DNA from: Emticicia sp. C21
Lineage (GTDB): Bacteria; Bacteroidota; Bacteroidia; Cytophagales; Spirosomataceae
Direction of reading: 5' to 3'
Assembly: GCF_003418935.1 (NCBI RefSeq)
Contig: NZ_QVMT01000010.1
Coordinates: forward strand, 186,001-250,000
Length of the DNA stretch: 64,000 nucleotides
Part shown: positions 1-9,423 of the stretch, piece after piece
How the letters are laid out: each line of letters opens with the position of its first letter
Numbering within the stretch: the first letter of the stretch is position 1
Program-made: the position numbers and the translations under genes
Notes under the pieces: generated by a model
Told to the model about the DNA's origin: nothing
Databases searched by the model: none
What the model saw: only the letters and a program-made list of their open reading frames with translations

Positions 1-1275
1 TCTCCAAACCTTTCCTTTGACAGAATCGGTTATATACAACGATCCGTCAGGGCCCTCTGCTAATCCCATTGGACGAGATTTAGCATCACCAGGGCTCTTA
101 ATTTCAGGGCCACCCGCAAAGTCTTCTGCGAATACTTCATAAGGACCGGATGGTACCCCATTTTTAAATGGAACAAATGCAACAAAATAGCCGGCCTGAT
201 TTAATGGAGCACGATTCCATGAACCGTGGAAACAGATAAACGCACCATTTTTATATTTAGCAGGAAACTGATTGCTGTGATAGAATAAAACATCATTAGG
301 CGCCCAGTGACCCGGAAAACCCATAATAGGTTTTTTGGCTTTAGTGTATGTCTTCTTACCATCACCACCATATTCAGGACACAACATCATTTGTTTTTTA
401 TCCAGGTCATAATAGCTATACGGCCAACCAAAATCATCCCCCTTTTTTACTGATAGAAATTCTTCAGAAGGGAGTTCTGCACCTTTCTCTGCAGAAAACA
501 TTTCAGGAAAGTGTTGAAACAACATATCACGGCCATGTTGCAAAGCATATAAAGTCTTAGTATTTGAATCCCAATCCAAGGCAACTGCATTGCGAATACC
601 TGTGGCAAAACGCACACCGTTTTCCTGCTTCTGATTTAGTTTATCAGCTTTAAACTGCCAGATACCTCCGTTTTTCTCTAATAACGGACAAGGATTCATA
701 CCCGGCGAACCTTTCTGACGGTCTTTTTCCTGACAAACATTCGATGGTGCTCCGATAGTTACATAAATGTTCCCACTTTCATCAAATGTAAATGGCTTAG
801 ATTCATGTTGTTTTAAATCAGGCAAACCAGTAATAACTGTTTCAGGATTTTTCTTATCAATCACGTTTCCATTGACATCCAGTTTATAACGGAATACTTC
901 TGAATTGGAGGAAGCGTATAAATAGCCATTATGTATGTCTATACCAGTGCCCCCATAATTACCAAAATATTCGGTTTCATCAGCCTTGCCATCGCCGTTA
1001 GTATCCTTTAATACAGTAATACCTTTATCATCTTTGGCATTGCTATTTTTGATATAAATAGTGCCGTTTGGCAATACTTTGATATGACGTGCTTTGCCGG
1101 TAGCTTCAGAAACCACAGTAGCTCCAAACCCTGAAGCTAATTTTATACCTCCATTATTATCGTCGGGTTTGATTTTGCTAGTTTTTGGATCATCATTGAA
1201 AGGCTTTTCAAAAAAGGCACTTGTAAGGAGAATTATTCCAAATCCTACGCTTAGGGAATAGACTGTTTTCTTCAT
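1..1275 (-). CDS. Sorbosone/glucose dehydrogenase-like (GSDH) secreted protein, 3' end outside window
   Basis: The reading frame is open from an ATG at 1275 down to base 1, giving 425 residues without a stop, so the C-terminus lies beyond the window. It begins with a hydrophobic signal (MKKTVYSLSVGFGIILLTSA). The body looks like a six-bladed PQQ-type glucose/sorbosone dehydrogenase propeller: FGNYGGTGIDIHNGYLYAS, the segment GIRNAVALDWD, LQHGRD, GDDFGWPY, CFHGSWNRAPLNQAGY and near the window edge AEGPDGSLYITD. Family members oxidise sugars or other alcohols in the periplasm with PQQ; whether this one binds PQQ cannot be told. It ends the minus-strand run of DUF3857 genes, 50 bases downstream of the next gene. 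The family call is firm, the substrate unknown. Confidence 0.8.
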   Translation of the reverse strand, partial: MKKTVYSLSVGFGIILLTSAFFEKPFNDDPKTSKIKPDDNNGGIKLASGFGATVVSEATGKARHIKVLPNGTIYIKNSNAKDDKGITVLKDTNGDGKADETEYFGNYGGTGIDIHNGYLYASSNSEVFRYKLDVNGNVIDKKNPETVITGLPDLKQHESKPFTFDESGNIYVTIGAPSNVCQEKDRQKGSPGMNPCPLLEKNGGIWQFKADKLNQKQENGVRFATGIRNAVALDWDSNTKTLYALQHGRDMLFQHFPEMFSAEKGAELPSEEFLSVKKGDDFGWPYSYYDLDKKQMMLCPEYGGDGKKTYTKAKKPIMGFPGHWAPNDVLFYHSNQFPAKYKNGAFICFHGSWNRAPLNQAGYFVAFVPFKNGVPSGPYEVFAEDFAGGPEIKSPGDAKSRPMGLAEGPDGSLYITDSVKGKVWR

Positions 1276-1325
1276 AAGTTGAATAATTGAATGGCTAAGT
1301 AATAACATGTAAAAATAGAAATTTG

Positions 1326-3221
1326 TTATGGCTTAGCTACCAAAACCACCTGATTTTTATCCGCTTTAACCATTTTCTTTTTAAAGTCTACCCATTCATT
1401 ATACGTAGCCGCTGCATGGCGTCCTTTAAACATACTTACCTCTCTATTATATATAATTACATCATCTTTCATTTCTACCTTTGAGGTATATTTACCAAAT
1501 TTAGTCTCAATTTTTGTAGGCTCCGGTAGATACTCTGCGGCATACCCTTTAGGAATTTTGAAGGCTATATTATCAATATCCAGATAGTTTCCGTCTAATT
1601 CCAACTCTGTTTTCCTATTAGCATTTACTATAGGTAACCTGCGTTGTTGATTCAGGATATTTGGTGTGATAAATAGACGTGAGCCGCTTTTATTGGCTAT
1701 ATTTCTTAAATGCAGATTAAGTTTTTCCTCTACTATTGGCAGTCTTTCTTTTTTCTCATTCAACGAAAAATTGATAATTTCAACACTTGGCAGACTCAGG
1801 TTTTTATACAACCATTTTTTCTGGTCATCGTTGCTTAATGAATGCGCTACCTCTGCATAAATCTCTTGTTGTAACCCTGTATACTCAGTTTTAATATCTG
1901 CTACAGCTTCTCCATTATCCTTTATTTCGATAGTAGCATTTCTTAAAAGCTGATTATCAGTATGTTTATATGTAGGCGTTTTTATTAATTTCCCTCCGTT
2001 CTCTGTTACCAGAACAACGTTTCTGTCACCTGTAAAACTTCCTAAATAACCATAAGGATTATTCTGGCTAGTGCATTCTAACCACAACGTATCTTTAAAC
2101 ATGGGTACGCATAAAATCACATGATTGAATTGAAATGACGGAAAATCTGCTTGAATTTCGGCTCTATCTTCTCCAGCTCTTACTAATGCTATATAAGATG
2201 GAATACTCAGATCTTTTAACATTGCCTTGGTAAAATTAGTAAGGGCTTTACAATCTCCGTATCCTTTAGTAGCTACCTCTGTTGCTTTCATTGATTGCCA
2301 GCCTCCTATGCCTAACTGAATGCTTACATAGCGTGTATTGGCCTGGAGGTATTCATACACCTTCCTTACTTTATTCGTTACATCAGTTTCATTTTTCACT
2401 AAGTCTTTTATTTTAGCTGATAATTCAGCGGGTAACTGGTCTCTATTGGAATTCAAGGCACCATAAAACTTTCCTATATCATTCCATGAATTGATATTGC
2501 CTGTATAATCATCTATTTTAAAATCAGTTGGGGCCGTATAGACGGTTGGCATAATTAAGGAATAGTGAGGGCTATTGGGTTCTTTTTCTATAGCCTTTAA
2601 ATTCGTTACAATCCAACTATAATTCAATCGATCATCTTCCTTTGTCATCACTACTTTTGTAGGCATATTCTGCTCTTTATATCTGAATTGAAGACCGTCG
2701 GGCAATGAGACTTTAAGTAAAGCCTTCTCAACAGCCGTAAATTCAGCATTATCAAGAATAGCCTCCCATACAGGATAAAACATCATGTTTTTATAAGAGT
2801 ATTCATAAGAATAATCAATCGTATATGGATAGGTTGACTGGGTCAATGAAGCTACTTTTACATAATTATCTTCAATTGAATTTTGTCCGGACGAGGTACT
2901 GAAACTCTCAATGTCGCCTTTTTTGAGTTTCTTAATTTGTTTACCATTCGCATCATAAATACGGGCCTCGATATTGCTAACCTTAGTGAACTTATCATAT
3001 CCGACTACAAGATTGGCATGATCATTTCCTTTTTCGTCTAAAATGGTAATTGTTCCTTTGATTTTCATCACTGCTTCACCAATGTCTTTGACATAAAACT
3101 CAGTCTCATGATTTCTTACCACGGCGTGGGCTTTTTCTTTCAGTTCTGCCGGGATATTTGCAGCAGAAAAATCCTGTGCAATGCTTTGAAAACCTATCAA
3201 TAACAAAATCAAATATTTCAT
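1326..3221 (-). CDS. DUF3857 / transglutaminase-like secreted protein with intact Cys-His
   Basis: The protein has 631 residues and starts with a signal peptide cut after about residue 15 (GFQSIAQ). Residues 30-220 form a DUF3857 beta-rich domain; residues 270-400 form a transglutaminase-like cysteine protease fold. The catalytic cysteine is present at about Cys324 (YGDCKALT) and the histidine at about His367 (FNHVI); the acid is probably Glu382 in WLECTSQ instead of Asp. The remainder is the usual DUF3857 C-terminal beta domain. It lies 7 bases downstream of the next gene in an apparent operon with two paralogues that lack the cysteine. The substrate is unknown; a periplasmic or surface protein-modifying enzyme is an inference. 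Confidence 0.85.
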   Translation of the reverse strand: MKYLILLLIGFQSIAQDFSAANIPAELKEKAHAVVRNHETEFYVKDIGEAVMKIKGTITILDEKGNDHANLVVGYDKFTKVSNIEARIYDANGKQIKKLKKGDIESFSTSSGQNSIEDNYVKVASLTQSTYPYTIDYSYEYSYKNMMFYPVWEAILDNAEFTAVEKALLKVSLPDGLQFRYKEQNMPTKVVMTKEDDRLNYSWIVTNLKAIEKEPNSPHYSLIMPTVYTAPTDFKIDDYTGNINSWNDIGKFYGALNSNRDQLPAELSAKIKDLVKNETDVTNKVRKVYEYLQANTRYVSIQLGIGGWQSMKATEVATKGYGDCKALTNFTKAMLKDLSIPSYIALVRAGEDRAEIQADFPSFQFNHVILCVPMFKDTLWLECTSQNNPYGYLGSFTGDRNVVLVTENGGKLIKTPTYKHTDNQLLRNATIEIKDNGEAVADIKTEYTGLQQEIYAEVAHSLSNDDQKKWLYKNLSLPSVEIINFSLNEKKERLPIVEEKLNLHLRNIANKSGSRLFITPNILNQQRRLPIVNANRKTELELDGNYLDIDNIAFKIPKGYAAEYLPEPTKIETKFGKYTSKVEMKDDVIIYNREVSMFKGRHAAATYNEWVDFKKKMVKADKNQVVLVAKP

Positions 3222-3228
3222 TCTAAAA

Positions 3229-5202
3229 TCAGTTTTTCTTTAATACAATCTGTTCGTTATGCTTTTCTACAATTTTGTCAAAAAACTCTCGCAGAGATGG
3301 ATAATCTTCCACATAGTAAAGTGGTTTACGTAACTGAATACGACTATTTACAGTCAGAATATTACCTTTTACAGCAATCAGGTAAGTAAATTTTCCGCCA
3401 TTTTCTGGCAGACTTATAGAAACATTTTTAGGCATCTCTGCAATTGAATAGTCTTTCGGGAGTTCATAATTAGCAATAAATGTTTCATCTTTAACGAAAG
3501 CAAAATCAATTGGATACAGGCGTTCTTTCGTTTTAAATAAATTCTCCTTATGGGCTTCAGACAACATGGGTTTCAGGTACAATATATTACCAGCTCTTGT
3601 TAGATATTCATTTAAAACTACTTGATACTGCGCTTCCATAGGAGCCTCTAAATCTGAGGCATTGATGTAGTCTGCTTTTTCAATCACCCATGTGGCATTT
3701 TCTTTCTTAACATCTTCCAGATATTTTTCTTGTCCTTTATTTTTAAATTCCTTTTTTGCACTCCAACCACCATAACCGCCATAAGACTTAGAAAAATCTC
3801 CTTTTAGTTCACTATCTTCATCTATCACCATGTTTGCCTTTACAAACCTAAGATCTCGCTCAGGGGTAGTAATTGTGACAAACCTTGCATTAGTGGGATG
3901 AACCAACCAACCTTTTCCATTCAGACAATTAATAGGGAGCATACCTAATTTCAGATATTCGTCTGTCGCATCCATGAGAAAATCTTTTCCATTTTTTTCA
4001 ATATGTGCTACTACATAATTAAACTTTTTCATTAGCGCATATTGTTCATGAATTTTGCCATGTCCCCTTGTACTTAGAATGACCGGGTTTGCGTCAAAAC
4101 CCATTTCTCTTAACAATGCGATTAATAATAAATTAATGTCGCCGGCATCTCCTTTATGTGATTCTAATACTTTTTTCAGATTATTAGAGTAAAGGCTAAA
4201 GTTTTCGTCCCATTTTACATTTTTCTGAATGTATTCGCAAGCTGCTTTAAGACGATCCGTTGAATCGGTATATTTGGCTTTAATTTCCTTAGCTATACTT
4301 TTCAAAAAACCTGTCTTTTCAATCTGTCCTCCAAAGATTTCTTTGTCTAGCATATTACGATTTAGTGATGAATAATCTAAAGCATATATCCTGCTAAACA
4401 TTGTTGGCCAGACAACGCTTGTCAGTTCAAAATCTATTTTAGAAAGATAGTCTCCGATATTTGCAGTGAAAGGTTCACTTCTGAATGCAGGTGCATCTTT
4501 CATTACAAATTTTTGATAAGTGCCAGTAGTATTAAATGCGCCAATTGAAAGGCTGACGTCTTTAGATTCATTGGCTATCAAATCTAAATAACCTGACATT
4601 AAAATTCTATAGGTAAAATAAGATGGAATGGAGATTTCGTAGATGCTCCAAAGAACCGGGCGCTCTGCCTGAAAAGTCCATGTGGCAGGATTCCCTGATA
4701 TTGAGAATGGTGTATCAATCGTATAGGTGTAATCAATAACAGAGCCTTCCTTTACTTTAGGCATGGTTATTTTTACATTTTGATAATCTCCAACCCGCTT
4801 CTCTATAAAGATGGATTCTTTGGTAAGTTTTTCTTTTTTAACTTCTCCATTTTCAATATTATAAGTAAACCCATCAATTTTTGACATTATTTGTTCTCTC
4901 CCGTAACCTCCACTTACCAGCACTCTGGAAATAGTACCTAAACTTAATGCAGATTTCTTCAGGATTTTTATTCTTCCATAGTAAACAAAATGGATATAAA
5001 TCATTCCCGATTTCAGTTCAAAACTTGTATTGCCATAATCGTACAATACAACTGCATCAGCAGTAGAATCTTTGTCGTAGTATTTCATCTCAACGTCAGA
5101 GAAATTAACCTCCCCGAAATATATACTTGGTAAGTCTACTTTTTGAGCATACAATAGGTTAGCACAGCATACAAGCCATAGCAGGAGCGCAGTTTTTTTC
5201 AT
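3229..5202 (-). CDS. DUF3857 / transglutaminase-like secreted protein, catalytic cysteine lost
   Basis: The 657-residue protein has a signal peptide (LLLWLVCCANLLYAQ) and the same DUF3857 plus transglutaminase-like layout as its neighbours. At the site matching the catalytic cysteine it reads HKGDAGDINLLL, so Cys is Ala at about residue 353, and the catalytic His is Tyr at about 396 (KKFNYVVAH). The acid is kept (MDATDEY, Asp411). It is therefore likely a non-catalytic member that may bind rather than cleave or cross-link. It shares much wording with the 5290-7284 gene (VVLYDYG, GFTYN, KEGSVI, QIVLKKN at the end), which indicates tandem duplication. The function is unknown. Confidence 0.82.
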   Translation of the reverse strand: MKKTALLLWLVCCANLLYAQKVDLPSIYFGEVNFSDVEMKYYDKDSTADAVVLYDYGNTSFELKSGMIYIHFVYYGRIKILKKSALSLGTISRVLVSGGYGREQIMSKIDGFTYNIENGEVKKEKLTKESIFIEKRVGDYQNVKITMPKVKEGSVIDYTYTIDTPFSISGNPATWTFQAERPVLWSIYEISIPSYFTYRILMSGYLDLIANESKDVSLSIGAFNTTGTYQKFVMKDAPAFRSEPFTANIGDYLSKIDFELTSVVWPTMFSRIYALDYSSLNRNMLDKEIFGGQIEKTGFLKSIAKEIKAKYTDSTDRLKAACEYIQKNVKWDENFSLYSNNLKKVLESHKGDAGDINLLLIALLREMGFDANPVILSTRGHGKIHEQYALMKKFNYVVAHIEKNGKDFLMDATDEYLKLGMLPINCLNGKGWLVHPTNARFVTITTPERDLRFVKANMVIDEDSELKGDFSKSYGGYGGWSAKKEFKNKGQEKYLEDVKKENATWVIEKADYINASDLEAPMEAQYQVVLNEYLTRAGNILYLKPMLSEAHKENLFKTKERLYPIDFAFVKDETFIANYELPKDYSIAEMPKNVSISLPENGGKFTYLIAVKGNILTVNSRIQLRKPLYYVEDYPSLREFFDKIVEKHNEQIVLKKN

Positions 5203-5289
5203 TAGTGTTTAGCGTAATTTTACAAGAGCTTCTACAGACATCATTTTAGTCACGAAAAAGATTATAGACTATAGAGGCAAATAATAGGA

Positions 5290-7284
5290 TTAGTTTTTCT
5301 TCAGTACAATTTGTTCGTTTTGTTTGGCAATCATTCTGGTATATAACTCTCTTAGCGTAATATAGTCATCCGCTGAAAATATTGGTCTGACAAGCGTGAA
5401 TTGGCTCATTACTTCTACTTTCCCATTTTCTGCTTTTATCGTGTATTGATATCTGCCTTTATTCTCAGGTAGTGTTACGGAAATAGAGGCAGGCATACTT
5501 TCCACTGAATAATTGACAGGAAGAGTATATTTTGCAATCACCAACTCCTGAATATTATAGCCTAAATCAACAGGATATTGTCTATCAGCTTTGGTAAAAG
5601 GGTTTACCTGTTGAGTTTTCCATAGCAAAGGCTGAATAAAGATTCTTTCTCCTGCAATAGTATAAGCTTCATTTACTTTTGTTTCACACTCTATCCGGGC
5701 TTCCTTCGCTTCATTTTCTTTATAAGTAAATATAGGGTCTTCAAATGATGGATATATGTTTTTGAGACTCTCCATATACTTATCCTGACCTACTCGCTCA
5801 ATCTCAGCCTTTTTTTCGGTACTAGCATAGCCTAAATAAGACTCGAAAAATTGTCCTTTTAATTGTTGCTCTTCTTCTATCGAAAAAGTCAGGAAAGTAG
5901 TAGTCTGTTTTTTGTTTGTCGGCGTTAACGACACCCATCTTGGTTTTTTCGAGATAAGCCAGCCACGCTCGTTCAGGCATCGTTTGGGCAACATATTCAT
6001 TTTAACATACCTATCCGTGGCATCCAGAAGAAAATCTTTCCCATTAACTACAAGCTGAGCAATGCTATAATTGAACCGGTCAAGCAATGCTATATCAGGA
6101 ATTAATTTCCCGTTGGCGCGGGTACTTAAAACTACCGGATTAGCATCAAAGCCTAATTCCTGTAAAACACCTACCAATATCAAATTGATTTCTGCCGAAT
6201 TGCCCGATTTCTTTTCATAAACATCTTCCAGCTTTTCGGTAGCCATTAATCGGTTTTCTCCATTCCAAGTGATTGTATTTCTGATATGTTCATACGCTGC
6301 ACTTACAAGCGTAAGGGTATCCTTGGTATTTGATTGCGCTAATATATCTGCACTGATTTTTCTGGCTGTTTTACCGAATTTCCTTAATGCTACACCAAAG
6401 TCAGGATATTCCAAAAGCGTCTTGGTTACATCATTATAGGTTATAGAGTAATTACGCTCACCAGAGGTAGGGAAAATTGTTTTAGCCAATTCAAAGTGAA
6501 TAGAACTTCTGTAATCTTCCACAGTAGTCATATAATCATCTTCTCTTATGGCAGGCACATCCTGCATGGCAAAGTGATAAGAAAGATAAGGATCTTCTAT
6601 TAAACGCCCACGTTCATCGGACCTTGACCAAAATACGCTTTTTCCATCTTTAACCTCTTTTATAGCAAAAGGTTGAAAGCCAAAATAAGTAAGTTTGAAA
6701 TCAAAATATCCTGGAATAATGGCTTTAATAGCACTCCATACCACAGGTATTGACTTCTGGAATTTCCATGTACGTAAATAATACCAAAGAGGAGATTGTA
6801 TTTTATAGGTTAGCTCAATCACTGAACCTTCTTTAACTTGTGGAAAGGCAATCTTTATATCTCTGTATTTGCTTGACGATTTCTCTTCAAAAACAGAGGT
6901 CTTTTTAAGTTCTGTAACCACAACACCCCCATCTTCAAGGTTATAAGTGAAACCTTTAATATCTTTTACGATTTCCTGCTTATCAGGATTAGAGTCCCAG
7001 AAAAATGGGATATTTATACTTGCCCATCTTAATCCTGACTTTCTAAGAATTTTTATTCTCTGATGAAAGATATAATTAACTGTTAGACCTGAATTAAAGT
7101 CATATTCATAGCTTCCATAATCGTATAATACTACGGCGTCAACAGATGAATCTTTTGCGTAAGATTTCATCGTTACATCTTCCATATTATATTCTCCGAA
7201 TTTGACTTTAGGTTCCGGAATGAGCTGTGCAGAAATGAAATGGGAATAGGTAGTCAACAATAGCAAAACTGCAATTTTCTTCAT
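5290..7284 (-). CDS. DUF3857 / transglutaminase-like secreted protein, catalytic cysteine lost (first of three)
   Basis: The 664-residue protein has an N-terminal signal (IAVLLLLTTYSHFISAQ). It begins the three-gene DUF3857 run and has a promoter-like sequence just upstream. The cysteine motif reads KKSGNSAEINLIL, with Ser at about residue 363, and the histidine position is Tyr406 (DRFNYSIAQ). Asp421 (LLDATDRY) is kept. Its last residues (NEQIVLKKN) are identical to those of the 3229-5202 protein, and the two align along their length, so they are close paralogues. The gap to the next gene is 87 bases. The fold assignment is firm; the role is unknown, and a protease/transglutaminase activity is unlikely. 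Confidence 0.82.
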   Translation of the reverse strand: MKKIAVLLLLTTYSHFISAQLIPEPKVKFGEYNMEDVTMKSYAKDSSVDAVVLYDYGSYEYDFNSGLTVNYIFHQRIKILRKSGLRWASINIPFFWDSNPDKQEIVKDIKGFTYNLEDGGVVVTELKKTSVFEEKSSSKYRDIKIAFPQVKEGSVIELTYKIQSPLWYYLRTWKFQKSIPVVWSAIKAIIPGYFDFKLTYFGFQPFAIKEVKDGKSVFWSRSDERGRLIEDPYLSYHFAMQDVPAIREDDYMTTVEDYRSSIHFELAKTIFPTSGERNYSITYNDVTKTLLEYPDFGVALRKFGKTARKISADILAQSNTKDTLTLVSAAYEHIRNTITWNGENRLMATEKLEDVYEKKSGNSAEINLILVGVLQELGFDANPVVLSTRANGKLIPDIALLDRFNYSIAQLVVNGKDFLLDATDRYVKMNMLPKRCLNERGWLISKKPRWVSLTPTNKKQTTTFLTFSIEEEQQLKGQFFESYLGYASTEKKAEIERVGQDKYMESLKNIYPSFEDPIFTYKENEAKEARIECETKVNEAYTIAGERIFIQPLLWKTQQVNPFTKADRQYPVDLGYNIQELVIAKYTLPVNYSVESMPASISVTLPENKGRYQYTIKAENGKVEVMSQFTLVRPIFSADDYITLRELYTRMIAKQNEQIVLKKN

Positions 7285-7322
7285 AAAAGGTAGTTAACGT
7301 TTAGATAGTCAATAGCAAAGAA

Positions 7323-7354
7323 CAAATATCAAATAATTATTTTATCACTTCAAA
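7323..7354 (-). promoter_or_regulatory. Promoter of the DUF3857 operon (Bacteroidota type)
   Basis: Reading the minus strand, TTTG (7354-7351) is followed by 20 bases and GATATTTG (7330-7323), one mismatch from TAnnTTTG. This puts the start of transcription about 30 bases before the ATG at 7284. Motif match only. Confidence 0.5.
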
Positions 7355-7433
7355 ACAATAGGTATGATTTTTTAACCTTTCTTTACAAGTACGTATAATT
7401 ATAGGCAAAAATAGCGCCAATTTGGCATAAGTA

Positions 7434-7480
7434 CACAAAAAAATAAGGGCATTTTTCTATTTAAGAAAAATGCCCTTATT
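7434..7480 (-). terminator. Terminator of the endonuclease-family gene
   Basis: A perfect 17-bp inverted repeat (arms 7442-7458 and 7464-7480, 5-base loop) is followed on the minus strand by a run of T. It sits 18 bases after the stop codon of the 7499-8341 gene and separates it from the DUF3857 operon. Confidence 0.85.
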
Positions 7481-7498
7481 CTAAAATTTATAAGACAA

Positions 7499-8341
7499 TT
7501 AGTTAATAACTGCTTTAATTACCACCGGTTGGTGATCTGATGGGTAGCGTTGCTCTTTTGCATCTGTCAATACTCCATATTTCAAAACACTGATACGTTT
7601 ATCTGTAAAAATATAATCAATTCTGTTTTTCATAGGTGCATCAAATTTGAAGGCATTGAATGTACCCTCAGGGCCATACGGAGGCATCGCACTAACATTG
7701 TGCGAATCATTCAGAATAGTTTGAATTTCTTTCACTTGCTCGGTTTCAGGCGTAGAGTTTAAATCTCCTACACATATAACAGGTGCATCTTTAGCTATTT
7801 CCTGAATCTTTTTTACCATCAGTTTACCTGATTGGCGGCGGGCTTCAACTCCCTGGTGGTCGAAATGCACGCTGAAGAAATAGAAATCTTTTTTGGTCTT
7901 TAAGTCTTTGAACTTTGCCCATGAGCATATTCTATTACAACACGTTGCATCCCATCCTTTGCCCGGTTTATCTGGTGTCTCGCTCAACCAGAAATCGCCC
8001 GATTTCAATACTTTGAATCTATCTGTTCTGTAAAAAATGGCGGAATGCTCGCCCGCTTGCTTGCCATCATCGCGACCGCTTCCTAAAAATGCAAAATTCT
8101 TTAGTTCGGCGATGTCTTCTAATTGACCACGTAAGCCCTCTTGAATACCGAAAATGTCAAATTCGTGAAAGCTGATAAGCGCTTTAACCATTTCTTTCCG
8201 ATTTGGCCAGGCATTTACTCCATCATTGGCAGTATTATACCTCAAATTGTAAGATGCTACATTAATGGGTGCGTTTTTTTGTGAGAATCCGACAGAGGAG
8301 AGCAGAAGACCACAAAGCAGAAAAATGAAAGGTAATTTCAT
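7499..8341 (-). CDS. Secreted endonuclease/exonuclease/phosphatase family hydrolase
   Basis: The 280-residue protein has a signal peptide (LPFIFLLCGLLLSSVGFSQ) followed by the EEP (DNase I-like) fold. Visible motifs are VASYNLRYN, DIFGIQEG (metal-binding Glu), FFSVHFDHQG, VICVGDLNSTPE (Asp-x-Asn), NRIDYIF and the terminal YPSDHQPVV (catalytic Asp-His). Family members cut phosphodiesters in nucleic acids, inositol phosphates or sphingomyelin; the substrate cannot be told. Secretion suggests nutrient or phosphate scavenging. The gene stands alone between two terminators, 213 bases from the DUF4249 gene. All catalytic motifs look intact. Confidence 0.88.
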   Translation of the reverse strand: MKLPFIFLLCGLLLSSVGFSQKNAPINVASYNLRYNTANDGVNAWPNRKEMVKALISFHEFDIFGIQEGLRGQLEDIAELKNFAFLGSGRDDGKQAGEHSAIFYRTDRFKVLKSGDFWLSETPDKPGKGWDATCCNRICSWAKFKDLKTKKDFYFFSVHFDHQGVEARRQSGKLMVKKIQEIAKDAPVICVGDLNSTPETEQVKEIQTILNDSHNVSAMPPYGPEGTFNAFKFDAPMKNRIDYIFTDKRISVLKYGVLTDAKEQRYPSDHQPVVIKAVIN

Positions 8342-8490
8342 AGTAAATGGTGTAGGTTTTGTTGGTTGAAAATTGAATCATGATATAAATGTGTGACCCT
8401 TATATCAGGCACAAAGTAAAGCATAGATTATCAATTCCTATAAAAAACTACGATTAATTTCCTTGCTGCTTCTTAATAATTTCATAAAGA

Positions 8491-8521
8491 TAAAAGGGCT
8501 GGCCACGCTATATGCCAACCC
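8491..8521 (-). terminator. Probable terminator of the TonB receptor/DUF4249 operon
   Basis: On the minus strand GGGTTGGC and GCCAGCCC can pair (arms 8514-8521 and 8496-8503, one G-T wobble, 10-base loop), followed by TTTTATCTTTAT. It lies 38 bases after the DUF4249 stop codon. Confidence 0.5.
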
Positions 8522-8558
8522 CATATCTGACTAAACTGTATACCTATAAATAAAAAGA

Positions 8559-9410
8559 CTAATTTTTGCCGACATTCAATTTTACTGTATCTGCACTGAT
8601 ACCAGTAAAAATTCCCAGGCCATTGATAATACTTGATGGTGGCGTGCTCAGGTTCTGTGTAGTTGTACCACTTGACTGATAAAGTGCCGAATAATCAGGG
8701 TTAATGCGGTACAATATCACATCATAATTCCCGAAATATTCAAGGCTTTGGGGCTGAATATTGTTATGTGTCCCTAAAAGTGGCTCATTAGTAAATCTGA
8801 ACCTGAAAGTAGGGAATTCAGAGCCAGTTGGTGGAATAATAATTTGCTGAGGCTCAGCCTCTGTATTTTCTACCGCAATAAAATGATATACATTTTCAGG
8901 GTTACTCCACGACAATTCTACTGGTGTATTATCATTCCCGCCTAAACCACCCGGCCCGCCTAGGAATCCTCCACTTGATAAATTTACCTGAGTACGATAA
9001 ATTTGATGAGTACTGATGGTAAAACCTAGAGGTTTTTCAGGAATCTCAGTTTCTCCACTTACTACCCTGTCTTGGTATTCAAACTCCATTTTGTATTTTG
9101 TAGGTGCTTTCTCTATTAGTTCGTTGCTGTCAGAGATATATACTCCACTGCCTACTGATTTCAGGATAAATACTTTGCCAGAACTGCTTATAATTTTAAT
9201 GCTAAGGCCATCAATGGGTTCTGATACGCCTTCTGATGTTTCGGCATAAGGTATTTCTGTATACACTTTCATACTGACGGGTTGGCCTGGTGCCAGATAG
9301 GCCTCTATAATGGGCTTTTCTCTGGGGTTTACCACATCATTGACATCTGTACAACTGATAATGCAGGTGAAGGTGAATAGAGTTTGCAGGATACTATATA
9401 TCTTTTTCAT
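8559..9410 (-). CDS. DUF4249 outer-membrane lipoprotein partner of a TonB receptor
   Basis: The 283-residue protein has a lipoprotein signal (FTFTCIISCTDVND, cysteine at about residue 20). The following text (PIIEAYLAPGQPVSMKVYTEIPY) and the GYDVILYRINPDY-like end are typical of DUF4249, a beta-sandwich family found next to TonB receptors. The gene begins 13 bases after the end of the 920-residue receptor and is surely co-transcribed. By analogy it is a surface lipoprotein that helps bind the receptor's ligand, but the ligand is unknown. A Gly/Pro-rich stretch (GGFLGGPGGLGGNDN) resembles the Gly-rich loop of its receptor. Confidence 0.8.
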   Translation of the reverse strand: MKKIYSILQTLFTFTCIISCTDVNDVVNPREKPIIEAYLAPGQPVSMKVYTEIPYAETSEGVSEPIDGLSIKIISSSGKVFILKSVGSGVYISDSNELIEKAPTKYKMEFEYQDRVVSGETEIPEKPLGFTISTHQIYRTQVNLSSGGFLGGPGGLGGNDNTPVELSWSNPENVYHFIAVENTEAEPQQIIIPPTGSEFPTFRFRFTNEPLLGTHNNIQPQSLEYFGNYDVILYRINPDYSALYQSSGTTTQNLSTPPSSIINGLGIFTGISADTVKLNVGKN

Positions 9411-9423
9411 TGTCTTTCTAATA

